From DATKZS01 sp035527835 [NCBI: bacterium] (GTDB lineage: Bacteria > RBG-13-61-14), in contig DATKZS010000056.1 in assembly GCA_035527835.1 (NCBI GenBank), positions 1 through 14,621 on the forward strand: 14,621 nucleotides of DNA, in the 5' to 3' direction. Below are positions 1-5,889 of the stretch, one piece after another. The notes beneath the pieces are model-generated. The model searched no databases and was not told the DNA's origin. It worked only from the letters and a program-made list of their open reading frames with translations. Position numbers and translations under genes: made by a program. Position 1 is the first letter of the stretch. Every line of letters starts with the position of its first letter.

Positions 1-51
1 AATAATAATGAACCACTCTTCCGGTCGGATTGGCGCCAAGGGAAACCGGCA

Positions 52-212
52 GTTATCCTGTTTATCCTGTCAATCCTGTCAAAACTTTTTTCCTTTTTCT
101 ATTGTTTCAATGTCCATTCTACCATGCTCCCCTTAGTAACAGGATTTACAGGATTGCCGAAAGACGCCGATTGTTTGATCTTCTTCATCCTGTAAATCCT
201 GTTAATCCCGTC
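52..212. repeat. 9-nt-periodic ATCCTG repeat clusters in a gene-free spacer
   Basis: The first 318 bases hold no convincing gene. They carry three clusters of a short degenerate repeat with the core ATCCTG recurring every 9 nt. Cores start at 55, 64 and 73 (plus orientation), reversed CAGGAT cores start at 140 and 149, and plus cores start again at 187, 196 and 205 (the last reads ATCCCG). The intervening positions are A/T-rich, so a typical unit is ATCCTGTMA. Adjacent clusters in opposite orientation could fold into hairpins. I recall similar intergenic repeats in environmental Gram-negative genomes. Nothing here indicates a transposase, and the function is unknown. An 84-codon open frame across this stretch is a by-product of the repeat. 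Confidence 0.75.
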
Positions 213-318
213 TTAAGACATTTTCATAATTTCAGGGTGTCGCATCGCAACATGAAGAACTGCGTGCTCCGCGCCGGGGTGTGAACTCGATCTTAACATA
301 TTTCCCGCGCTTGCCGGA

Positions 319-789
319 TCAGTCCCGCTTCCAGGTCCCGCTCCGGCCGCCGCTCTTCTGATCCACCCGGATGTCGCTGATCACCATGCCGCGGTCAATG
401 GCCTTGGCCATGTCGTAAATGCACAGCGCCGCGCCCGCCACCGCGCACAGCGCCTCCATCTCCACCCCCGTCCGCCCCCGGACCGAGGCCTGGGCCCGGA
501 TCTCCACCATGTCCTGCTTGACCTCGAACTCCACCGCCACGTGGTCGAGCCCGAGCGGGTGCGCGAGCGGAACCAGCTCCGCCGTCTTCTTGGCCGCCAA
601 GATGCCCGCGATCCGCGCCGCCGCCAGAACGTCGCCCTTCTTCACCAGCCCCGCCTTTATCGCCGCCGCCGTCTCCGCCTTCATCAGCACCCGGCCCGAG
701 GCCACGGCCCGCCGCCGCGTCACCTTCTTCCCCCCCACGTCCACCATCCGCGCCGCGCCCTGCTTGTCAATATGCGTCAGCTTCGCCAT
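319..789 (-). CDS. moaC: Cyclic pyranopterin monophosphate synthase (MoaC)
   Basis: MoaC acts with the radical SAM enzyme MoaA to convert GTP to cyclic pyranopterin monophosphate, the first step of molybdenum cofactor synthesis in the cytoplasm. The 156-residue product is close to the usual family length (about 160). It begins LTHID and keeps the KGDVLAAARIAGI block with K51, the HPL motif with H77, the GRTGVEMEAL block with E110 and E112, IYDMAKA with D126 and K129, and the C-terminal KSGGRSG. These match the conserved and catalytic positions of E. coli MoaC. The commonly found cysteine before H77 (PLCHPL) is alanine here (PLAHPL). The start at 789 was chosen because the protein then begins at the family N-terminus; a frame extension of seven codons to 810 is unlikely. 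The start lies inside the end of moeA (13-bp overlap), which implies translational coupling and co-transcription. Confidence 0.96.
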   Translation of the reverse strand: MAKLTHIDKQGAARMVDVGGKKVTRRRAVASGRVLMKAETAAAIKAGLVKKGDVLAAARIAGILAAKKTAELVPLAHPLGLDHVAVEFEVKQDMVEIRAQASVRGRTGVEMEALCAVAGAALCIYDMAKAIDRGMVISDIRVDQKSGGRSGTWKRD

Positions 790-2042
790 GCCCTGTCCTC
801 CCACAGCCACCAGAGTTCGACCTGTGTCCCCGCCGCGAGACTCGACGAGTCACCCGGGATGTCCAGCAGAACGTCCGACTCCACCATCGAGCTCAGGACC
901 CCGCTTTTCTGGTTAAAGTACGGCCGCACCCTAAGCTCCGGGCCGCTCCCTACTACCGCCGCCCGGATGAACTTGCGCCGGCCTGGCTTGAGCTTGAGAT
1001 CAACATCCAGCACCGCCCGGCCGCGGGGCATGCCGATGGCCGACCGGCCCGCCATCTTCTCCAGCGCCGGCCGCACGAACAGCTCGAAGCAGACCATGCA
1101 CGATACCGGGTTGCCGGGCAGCCCGAAAAAGAGCTGCTTGCCTTTTATCCCCGCGAACGTCGGCTTGCCCGGCTTGATATTGGCTTTGTAAAAAATCTGC
1201 CGGGCCGTGAGCGAGCGCAGGAGGCCGGTCACGAAGTCATAATCGCCCATGGACACGCCGCCGGTCAGCGCCACGACGTCCGCGCCGCGGGCCGCGCGAA
1301 TTTTTTTCTTGAGCTCGCCCGCCCGGTCGCGCGCAATGCCCAGGAATTTCGCGTCGCAGTGAAGGAGCGCGGCCAGGCCGGTGAGCGAGTAGCCGTTGGC
1401 GTCGTAAATTTGCCCTTTCCCGAGCTTTTTGCCCGGGACCTGGACCTCGTCGCCGGTCGAGATCACCGCGACCCGGGGCCGCGCCGAGACCTTGACCCGC
1501 GCCCGGCCCAGCGCCGCCATCATGCCCATGTCCGCCGGCCCGATCCTCGATCCCGAGCGCAGCACCAGGGCGCCCTTCTTCACGTCCTCCCCCGCTTGGC
1601 CCGCGTTTTCGCCCGGCTTCACCTCGCGGAAAATCCTCACCGCCCCGGCCGCGTCGTCGCGCTCCGTCTGCTCCACCATCACCACCGCGTCCGCCCCGGC
1701 CGGCCGCGGCGCTCCGGTCATGATCCGCGCCGCGTGACCCGCCGTGATCTTCCGGCGCGGGCTCTTGCCCGCCGGCAGGTCCTCAATCACCCGGAGCGTC
1801 ACCGGCGCATCCTCCGCGGCCCCTCGCGTGTCCCTGGCCCGCACCGCGTACCCGTCCATGGCCGACTTGTCAAACGGCGGAATATTGAAGCCCGCCCTCA
1901 CGTCCTCCCGAAGCACCCGGCCCAGGCTTTGCTCCACCGCCACGCTCTCCACGGCAAGCTTCCGCGTCACGCTCCCCAGCACCCGCGAGAGCGCATCCTC
2001 ATACCTCATCAATTTTTCCTGGCCCCGTATTTCTTTCTTCAT
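777..2042 (-). CDS. moeA: Molybdopterin molybdenumtransferase (MoeA)
   Basis: MoeA inserts molybdate into adenylylated molybdopterin, the last step of basic Mo-cofactor synthesis, in the cytoplasm. The product is 421 residues, close to E. coli MoeA (411). Visible motifs are FDKSAMDGYAVR (about 57-68), the MPT-binding-like domain with STGDEV (195-200), TGGVSMGDYDF (260-270), PGKPTFAGI (291-299) and GLPGNPVSC (307-315), then the C-terminal beta domain. Three starts are possible: 2054, 2042 and 2009. I chose 2042 because GGAG lies six bases upstream of that ATG; 2009 (MRYEDAL, AGGA seven bases upstream) also fits the family N-terminus. moaC overlaps its 3' end. A 10-bp inverted repeat lies just upstream (2077-2122) and may be regulatory. 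Confidence 0.95.
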   Translation of the reverse strand: MKKEIRGQEKLMRYEDALSRVLGSVTRKLAVESVAVEQSLGRVLREDVRAGFNIPPFDKSAMDGYAVRARDTRGAAEDAPVTLRVIEDLPAGKSPRRKITAGHAARIMTGAPRPAGADAVVMVEQTERDDAAGAVRIFREVKPGENAGQAGEDVKKGALVLRSGSRIGPADMGMMAALGRARVKVSARPRVAVISTGDEVQVPGKKLGKGQIYDANGYSLTGLAALLHCDAKFLGIARDRAGELKKKIRAARGADVVALTGGVSMGDYDFVTGLLRSLTARQIFYKANIKPGKPTFAGIKGKQLFFGLPGNPVSCMVCFELFVRPALEKMAGRSAIGMPRGRAVLDVDLKLKPGRRKFIRAAVVGSGPELRVRPYFNQKSGVLSSMVESDVLLDIPGDSSSLAAGTQVELWWLWEDRAWRS

Positions 2043-2076
2043 CTCGTACTCCATTACTAATGTGGCGTATCCGGAT

Positions 2077-2122
2077 TAGAGATGATTATTTTCCGAATAA
2101 CGCGCGCAATGCATCATCTCTA
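2077..2122. promoter_or_regulatory. 10-bp inverted repeat upstream of moeA
   Basis: TAGAGATGAT at 2077-2086 is mirrored perfectly by ATCATCTCTA at 2113-2122 across a 26-nt A/T-containing spacer. It lies 35-80 bp upstream of the moeA start, where a promoter is expected. It could be a regulator binding site, or an mRNA hairpin if transcription starts further upstream. I do not recognise the factor, and no clear -35/-10 pair stands out within it. Confidence 0.35.
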
Positions 2123-2225
2123 TTTCGCCCTTTCAGGGCTGAAAAGGTAATGGTGAACCGCGATATCCCAGGGTAGGCCGAGGACGGCCAACCCTGGGCT
2201 ATCTTATTTTCGCCCTTTCAGGGCG
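2123..2225. repeat. Composite palindromic repeat element (REP-like)
   Basis: A 17-nt direct repeat, TTTCGCCCTTTCAGGGC, occurs at 2123-2139 and 2208-2224. Each copy is a small hairpin (GCCCT, loop TTC, AGGGC; one more pair in the right copy, to 2225). Between them lies a long imperfect palindrome at 2162-2203: left arm GATA then CCCAGGGT then GGCC, right arm GGCC then ACCCTGGG then TATC, with two mismatches and a six-base loop. The layout resembles REP/BIME-type or nonautonomous mobile repeats. No protein gene is associated. It fills most of the 294-bp gap between moeA and the ferredoxin-methyltransferase gene. Confidence 0.7.
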
Positions 2226-2243
2226 GAAGACATTTTCATATAA

Positions 2244-2259
2244 AAGTTGTAGGCAACTT
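2244..2259 (-). terminator. Possible weak terminator after the ferredoxin-methyltransferase gene
   Basis: AAGTTG and CAACTT form a 6-bp stem with a four-base loop. Read on the minus strand it is followed by TTAT, giving a short T-rich tail (CTTTTATAT). It lies about 77 bp past the stop of the minus-strand gene ending at 2337. The stem is A/T-rich and the T tract is interrupted, so termination would be weak. The hairpin could equally belong to the adjacent repeat element. Confidence 0.3.
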
Positions 2260-2296
2260 CGATATCTTATCGGATTGATGCACCCCATGAAAATTC

Positions 2297-2320
2297 CTTG
2301 GCGGCCTTGGCGTCTTGGCG
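2297..2320. repeat. CTTGGCG tandem repeat, three copies
   Basis: CTTGGCG starts at 2297, 2306 and 2314, a period of 8-9 nt, just past the stop codon of the ferredoxin-methyltransferase gene. The same unit makes up the much larger inverted arrays at 12370-12395 and 12551-12586, so this is a dispersed family. Its 9-nt rhythm is shared with the unrelated ATCCTG clusters near the left edge. Confidence 0.8.
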
Positions 2321-2336
2321 TTCCTCTTATGCTCTC

Positions 2337-3695
2337 TCACTTCCTGGCCGTCACCAGGCTGGTCGGCCCGGGCAATGCGACCACCTTGGCATCCTTGAAC
2401 CCGGCCTGTGTCAGCCACTCGACGTACTCCTTGCCGCTGTACGCGCTCCCGCCCCGCGTGTTCACCAGCATGTTGAGCGCGAACAGCGCCCCGGTCCGCG
2501 GCGCGGTCTTGTCGTCGCCCAGGATGAAGTCCTGGATCACGAACTGCCCGCCGTCTTTGAGGGCGGACCGGATCCTGTTGAAGAGCGCCAGGTTCTCCTC
2601 CGGGCTGAACATATGGCAGATGGCCGAGATAAAAATGAGCCCGTAATCCGTGCCGTAAGGGTCTTTCTGCATGTCGCCGGCGATGGTCTTGATCCTGGCT
2701 TCGAGCCCGGCCTCGGCGATGTATTTTTGCGTGAGCGGGACCACGATGGGCAGGTCGAACACGGTCACCGCCATGCCCGGCTTTTTGCGGGCAAAGGCCA
2801 CGGCGTATGCGCCGGAGCCGCCGCCCAGGTCGAGCACGCTGTCCACGCCGGCAAGGTCCAGCGCTCCCGCCACCTGCGGCGCGCGGAACGACGCGTTCTT
2901 GTGCATGGCCGCGATAAAGGCCACGGTCGCGTCCTCGCCTCGCCGCTCGCCGCTTTGGATGGCCACCGACGTGCCCTGCTTCACGCACTCGGTCAGGGTG
3001 GACCAGCGCGGCCACAGGTTAACGATGTGCATGGCCGCCGTGCGCGTGTCGTCCGGCGAGCCTTGCGCCAAAAACCGCGCGGTGAGGGGGGCGTTCTTGT
3101 ACACTTCGCCCTCCTTGGTGAGCGCCTTCACGGCCGCGAGCGCGTTCAGAAGCGACGCGGTGGCGCGGGGGTCGGTGTTCATTCGCTCGGCCGCGGCTTG
3201 TGCCGTTGACCCGGCGCCCACCGCGCTGAACAGGTCGAGCTCGATCGCGGTGAGCAGCGCCCGGCTCTCCATGAACCCGCGCATCACGGCGCTCAGCTCG
3301 TCCGGCGCGAACCCGGCCTTCTCCATCATCTCCTTGAGCGCCTTCACCTTCCGGTTGTGGTCCAGGATCTCCTTCTTCATGGCCGCGGCGTCGGCGGCCA
3401 GCAGGCGGGCGACCGGCCGGCCGCCCGCGAAGTGCTCGCTCACCAGCTCGGGCACGTCGGCCGCGCCTACGTGCGCGTACCACGCGCCTTCCGGGTACAC
3501 CACCAGGTTCGGGCCCTGCTCGCAAAGGCCCAGACACCCGCAGGTAGTCACCTGCACCTCGTCCGCCAGCCCGGCCTTGCCGAGCTCCGACCGGAGCGCC
3601 GCCAGCGTGTCCTCCGCTCCCTTGGCCGGGCACGACGGCGCGCCCTCCGGCTTCTGTTGCGTGCACACGTACACGTGATGGCGGAAAGGTTCCAT
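2337..3695 (-). CDS. Thioredoxin-like [2Fe-2S] ferredoxin domain fused to a SAM-dependent O-methyltransferase
   Basis: The 452-residue product has two parts. Residues about 5-100 look like a thioredoxin-fold [2Fe-2S] ferredoxin, with candidate cluster ligands C11, C22, C54 and C58 (C52 is an extra cysteine) and the typical VVYPEGAWYAHV strand. Residues about 135-450 match the acetylserotonin/plant-type O-methyltransferase family: a helical dimerisation-like region, then the SAM site VLDLGGGSGAY (287-297), acidic D314, and ICHMFSPEEN (359-368), whose H361 falls where the family's catalytic histidine sits. A lysine/glutamate-rich helix (about 106-128) links them. The start at 3695 was chosen because AGGAGG lies five bases upstream; the frame runs on to 3767 without such support. 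A good sigma70-type promoter precedes it. It diverges from the membrane-protein gene at 3832. The substrate is unknown; the ferredoxin domain may deliver electrons or sense redox state. Confidence 0.88.
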   Translation of the reverse strand: MEPFRHHVYVCTQQKPEGAPSCPAKGAEDTLAALRSELGKAGLADEVQVTTCGCLGLCEQGPNLVVYPEGAWYAHVGAADVPELVSEHFAGGRPVARLLAADAAAMKKEILDHNRKVKALKEMMEKAGFAPDELSAVMRGFMESRALLTAIELDLFSAVGAGSTAQAAAERMNTDPRATASLLNALAAVKALTKEGEVYKNAPLTARFLAQGSPDDTRTAAMHIVNLWPRWSTLTECVKQGTSVAIQSGERRGEDATVAFIAAMHKNASFRAPQVAGALDLAGVDSVLDLGGGSGAYAVAFARKKPGMAVTVFDLPIVVPLTQKYIAEAGLEARIKTIAGDMQKDPYGTDYGLIFISAICHMFSPEENLALFNRIRSALKDGGQFVIQDFILGDDKTAPRTGALFALNMLVNTRGGSAYSGKEYVEWLTQAGFKDAKVVALPGPTSLVTARK

Positions 3696-3700
3696 GGCGT

Positions 3701-3706
3701 CCTCCT
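3701..3706 (-). promoter_or_regulatory. Strong ribosome binding site deciding the 3695 start
   Basis: The minus strand reads AGGAGG followed by ACGCC and ATG, a full Shine-Dalgarno core with a five-base spacer. This is the strongest such site seen in the window, and it settles the start of the ferredoxin-methyltransferase gene. Confidence 0.85.
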
Positions 3707-3738
3707 GAATAATTTTTCGGCATCGGCCGGACAAGCAT

Positions 3739-3767
3739 ATTATGTGGCCGGGAACTTGATGGGTCAA
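3739..3767 (-). promoter_or_regulatory. Sigma70-type promoter of the ferredoxin-methyltransferase gene
   Basis: The minus strand has TTGACC (3767-3762) and CATAAT (3744-3739) separated by exactly 17 bp, each close to the consensus. Transcription would start near 3731, giving a leader of about 36 nt that contains the AGGAGG site. Its -35 box lies within a CTTGA/TCAAG inverted repeat. Confidence 0.7.
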
Positions 3768-3768
3768 G
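3755..3768. promoter_or_regulatory. Small inverted repeat (candidate operator) in the divergent promoter region
   Basis: CTTGA (3755-3759) and TCAAG (3764-3768) are separated by TGGG and cover the -35 box of the minus-strand promoter. The position suits a repressor acting on one or both divergent genes. The half-sites recall FNR/CRP-family sites, but the spacing is two bases too short (TTGA-N4-TCAA rather than TTGA-N6-TCAA), so no regulator is assigned. Confidence 0.3.
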
Positions 3769-3792
3769 CAAAATGTGCGCGCGGAGATGATG

Positions 3793-3801
3793 TGTTAATA
3801 T
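3793..3801 (+). promoter_or_regulatory. Candidate extended -10 promoter for the membrane-protein gene
   Basis: TGTTAATAT carries the TGn extension before a TAATAT box (four of six matches to consensus). No convincing -35 box is present at the right distance. A start near 3808 would leave a leader of about 24 nt with the AAAGAGAG Shine-Dalgarno-like stretch before the TTG at 3832. It would sit back to back with the minus-strand promoter. Confidence 0.35.
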
Positions 3802-3831
3802 TTAAGGGCGGCGTGAAAGAGAGTTCAAGCT

Positions 3832-4959
3832 TTGGAGCGCAATACCAGGATACTGCTGTTCATCTGTCTTTGCCTGGCGGTGGCTTTCGGGTTCGCGCCC
3901 GCGTTCGGCTTCACCTCCGAGCGCCATCCCTTTGCCGTGCTTCACGTGTTCGGGTTCAACCTGCTGAGCGGCGGCCTGCTCCTCATCCTCCATGCCCGCG
4001 GCAAAAAAGCGCCGGGCGCGTTCGAGGCATTTTTCCTGCTCGGGGCCGTGGTGTTCGTGCTGGGGGCGTTTTTCTTCATGCCGGCCGTGAATATCGTCAC
4101 GGCGGCGGCTCTGGGGGCGATGGTGGAGAGCATCCGCTGGCGCAAGTTCTCGTGGTTCCCTTCCGAGTTCTTCACGGCGGCGCCGGTGTCGGAGAAGTTC
4201 GAGCAGGCCGCGCTGTTGTGCCTGTCGCTCGGTCTGTTCATCGCGGCGGCCACCGTGCTCAACAACGAATATCTACACATCATCCACGCGGAGAAGCTCG
4301 GGCTCCACGTCTTCTTCCTGGGCTTCTCGTTCCCGATCTCGCTGATCACGTATTCCTTGATTTTCGAGCGGGCGGAGAACAGCGGCCGTCCGCGGCGCCG
4401 GGCGCTGGAGGAGTTCTGCTTCTGGGGCCTGAACCTGGGGGTGATCATCTTCTTCGTCTTCATCGTGCTCGGCATCTATCCGATGCAGTTGGTGATGGCC
4501 TTTACGCTGTTCGTCACGGTATGGCTCACGTTTTACGTGCACGTGATGAGCGGCCGGCGGGGCCCGGAATGGTCGTTCCTGCTCTCGGCGCTGGGCTTTC
4601 TGGCGGTCGGTTCGACCACCGGGATCATCTACATCATGGTCTCGTGGAAGTCCGCGCCCTACACGCCGGGCTATCTCTTGAGCCTCCATTCCGCGGCCAA
4701 CCTCTTCGGCTGGAACCTGACCTGGATGATGCTCACCCTGCGGAAGAACCAGTTCCCGCTTCGGGCCGGACTCAAGCTCATCATTCCCCTGCATTGGCTG
4801 TTCGTGCTGAGCATCCCCCTGGGGCGGGTGATCTTCGCGGCTTCCGTGGTATCAACCGCGCTCACCGCCGCCCTTTTGGGCCTTGCCATCCTGGCCCCCG
4901 GCATGGAAGAGAAGCCTGATTTCCCGCCATTGCCCCGCGACCAGCAGACCCTGCCTTAA
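3832..4959 (+). CDS. Polytopic membrane protein with conserved-looking histidines, function unknown
   Basis: The 375-residue product is almost entirely hydrophobic, with about ten likely membrane helices (roughly 7-27, 34-54, 64-84, 124-144, 158-178, 196-216, 218-238, 248-270, 284-303 and 314-354, the last perhaps two). I do not recognise the family. Several histidines sit in or at helices: H38 and H54 in LHVFGFNLLSGG...LH, H149 and H152, H159 in LGLHVFFLGFSFP, H237, H286 in SLHSAANLFGWN, and H321 in PLHWLF. This pattern is reminiscent of haem- or metal-binding membrane proteins, but that is inference. The start is TTG, the first usable codon after an in-frame stop at 3814, with AAAGAGAG about eight bases upstream. 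It is the only plus-strand gene here. Its last 36 codons overlap the convergent glycosyltransferase gene. Confidence 0.85.
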   Translation: MERNTRILLFICLCLAVAFGFAPAFGFTSERHPFAVLHVFGFNLLSGGLLLILHARGKKAPGAFEAFFLLGAVVFVLGAFFFMPAVNIVTAAALGAMVESIRWRKFSWFPSEFFTAAPVSEKFEQAALLCLSLGLFIAAATVLNNEYLHIIHAEKLGLHVFFLGFSFPISLITYSLIFERAENSGRPRRRALEEFCFWGLNLGVIIFFVFIVLGIYPMQLVMAFTLFVTVWLTFYVHVMSGRRGPEWSFLLSALGFLAVGSTTGIIYIMVSWKSAPYTPGYLLSLHSAANLFGWNLTWMMLTLRKNQFPLRAGLKLIIPLHWLFVLSIPLGRVIFAASVVSTALTAALLGLAILAPGMEEKPDFPPLPRDQQTLP

Positions 4960-5889
4960 GCGCTCCAGGGCCGGGAACATCAATATTTGCGCGGCGCTCC
5001 GGCCGGGACGGCGCAGTTCCCGGACCCAGAAAAAGGGCAGCCCGAGCCAGAGAAGGAACTGCCGTGACCGCCAGGCCAGTCGCGCGAGCTTGAGCGGGAG
5101 CGGGTCGTGGCGAAGACGGACCATCTCGCCTCTTCCATAATTGAAATGGGTGCGGACAAAGCTCAGCATGTCATATGGCCGGTAATGATCAACCAGCGCT
5201 TCGGGCTCGAACGCCAGGCGCCATCCCCGCTTGCGGAGCGCGTAGCTCAATGCGACATCCTCGCCGGCAGGTTCCTGAGCGGAGTCAAAGCCGCCGGCGT
5301 CGTTGAGCGCGGAGCGGAGGAATGCCGCGTTGCAGGTGACCAGGTATAAAACCTCGTTATTGGCCATGCCGGGCTGGGATGTCACCTGGTAGGCTTCAGA
5401 ATAGTCCGGAATCAGTTTGCCGGAGGGCCGGTTCCGGGTGCGGCCCCCGACTCCGCCCAGTCCGGTATCCGCGCCGAGCGCTGCCAGCAATAAACGGAGC
5501 CAATCCGGGCGTGGCACGCAGTCATCATCGGTGAACGCGACCACCCTGCCTCGGGCCTCGGCGACCCCACGGTTGCGCGCCGCGGCCACTCCCGCGTGGT
5601 CTTGGCGAAAGAACGCCAGGGGGCCGGGGAAATCCCCGGCCCTTGACAGGACCGCCTCGTCGGTCTGGTCCGTGCTCCCGTCGCTGACCACGATTACCTC
5701 ATAGGCCGCGGCATCCTGGCCGGCCAGGGCATCAAGAGTACGCATCAGAGACTCGCGGCGATTAAAAGTAATGATCACCACGGAGACCTCCGGCGCCGGC
5801 GGGCCTTGTTCACTGCCCGGCGGAGAAGCCGCTTGATTATGGGCGGCAATGGGATGATTTACGTCGGTGTTCATGAAATGATCATTCAT
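4852..5889 (-). CDS. Family 2 (GT-A) glycosyltransferase
   Basis: The 345-residue product transfers an activated sugar to a growing glycan at the cytoplasmic face. After a loose, Ala/Pro-rich N-terminus of about 33 residues comes the GT-A fold: VSVVIITFNRRESL (35-48), the nucleotide-binding SDGSTDQT (69-76), the metal-binding TDDD (120-123), TCNAAFLR (185-192) and the catalytic-base region GED (209-211). An amphipathic C-terminal part (about 262-330, including a W/L-rich stretch near 273-290) may attach to the membrane. The ATG at 5889 overlaps the end of the upstream glycosyltransferase gene by 8 bp and has GAGG seven bases upstream, so the start is good. It is the last gene of the exporter operon, and its 3' end lies antisense to the membrane-protein gene for 108 bp. 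The sugar and linkage cannot be told from sequence. Confidence 0.92.
   Translation of the reverse strand: MNDHFMNTDVNHPIAAHNQAASPPGSEQGPPAPEVSVVIITFNRRESLMRTLDALAGQDAAAYEVIVVSDGSTDQTDEAVLSRAGDFPGPLAFFRQDHAGVAAARNRGVAEARGRVVAFTDDDCVPRPDWLRLLLAALGADTGLGGVGGRTRNRPSGKLIPDYSEAYQVTSQPGMANNEVLYLVTCNAAFLRSALNDAGGFDSAQEPAGEDVALSYALRKRGWRLAFEPEALVDHYRPYDMLSFVRTHFNYGRGEMVRLRHDPLPLKLARLAWRSRQFLLWLGLPFFWVRELRRPGRSAAQILMFPALERLRQGLLVAGQWREIRLLFHAGGQDGKAQKGGGERG

Noticed and set aside
52-212. CRISPR array
   Set aside because: Units are only about 9 nt with no unique spacers of regular length, and they occur in both orientations. No cas gene is present.
777-810. Longer MoaC starting at 810
   Set aside because: The extra seven residues (MAVGGQG) are not typical of the family, whereas ATG 789 begins exactly at the conserved LTHID N-terminus.
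3755-3768. FNR/CRP-family binding site in the divergent promoter region
   Set aside because: The half-sites TTGA and TCAA are present but only four bases apart, against six in the usual TTGAT-N4-ATCAA layout. It is kept only as an unassigned inverted repeat.
3357-4919. 520-codon plus-strand open frame
   Set aside because: It runs antisense through the ferredoxin-methyltransferase gene and then out of frame through the membrane-protein gene, and is Arg/His/Pro/Ala-rich. It is typical of a shadow frame in GC-rich DNA.
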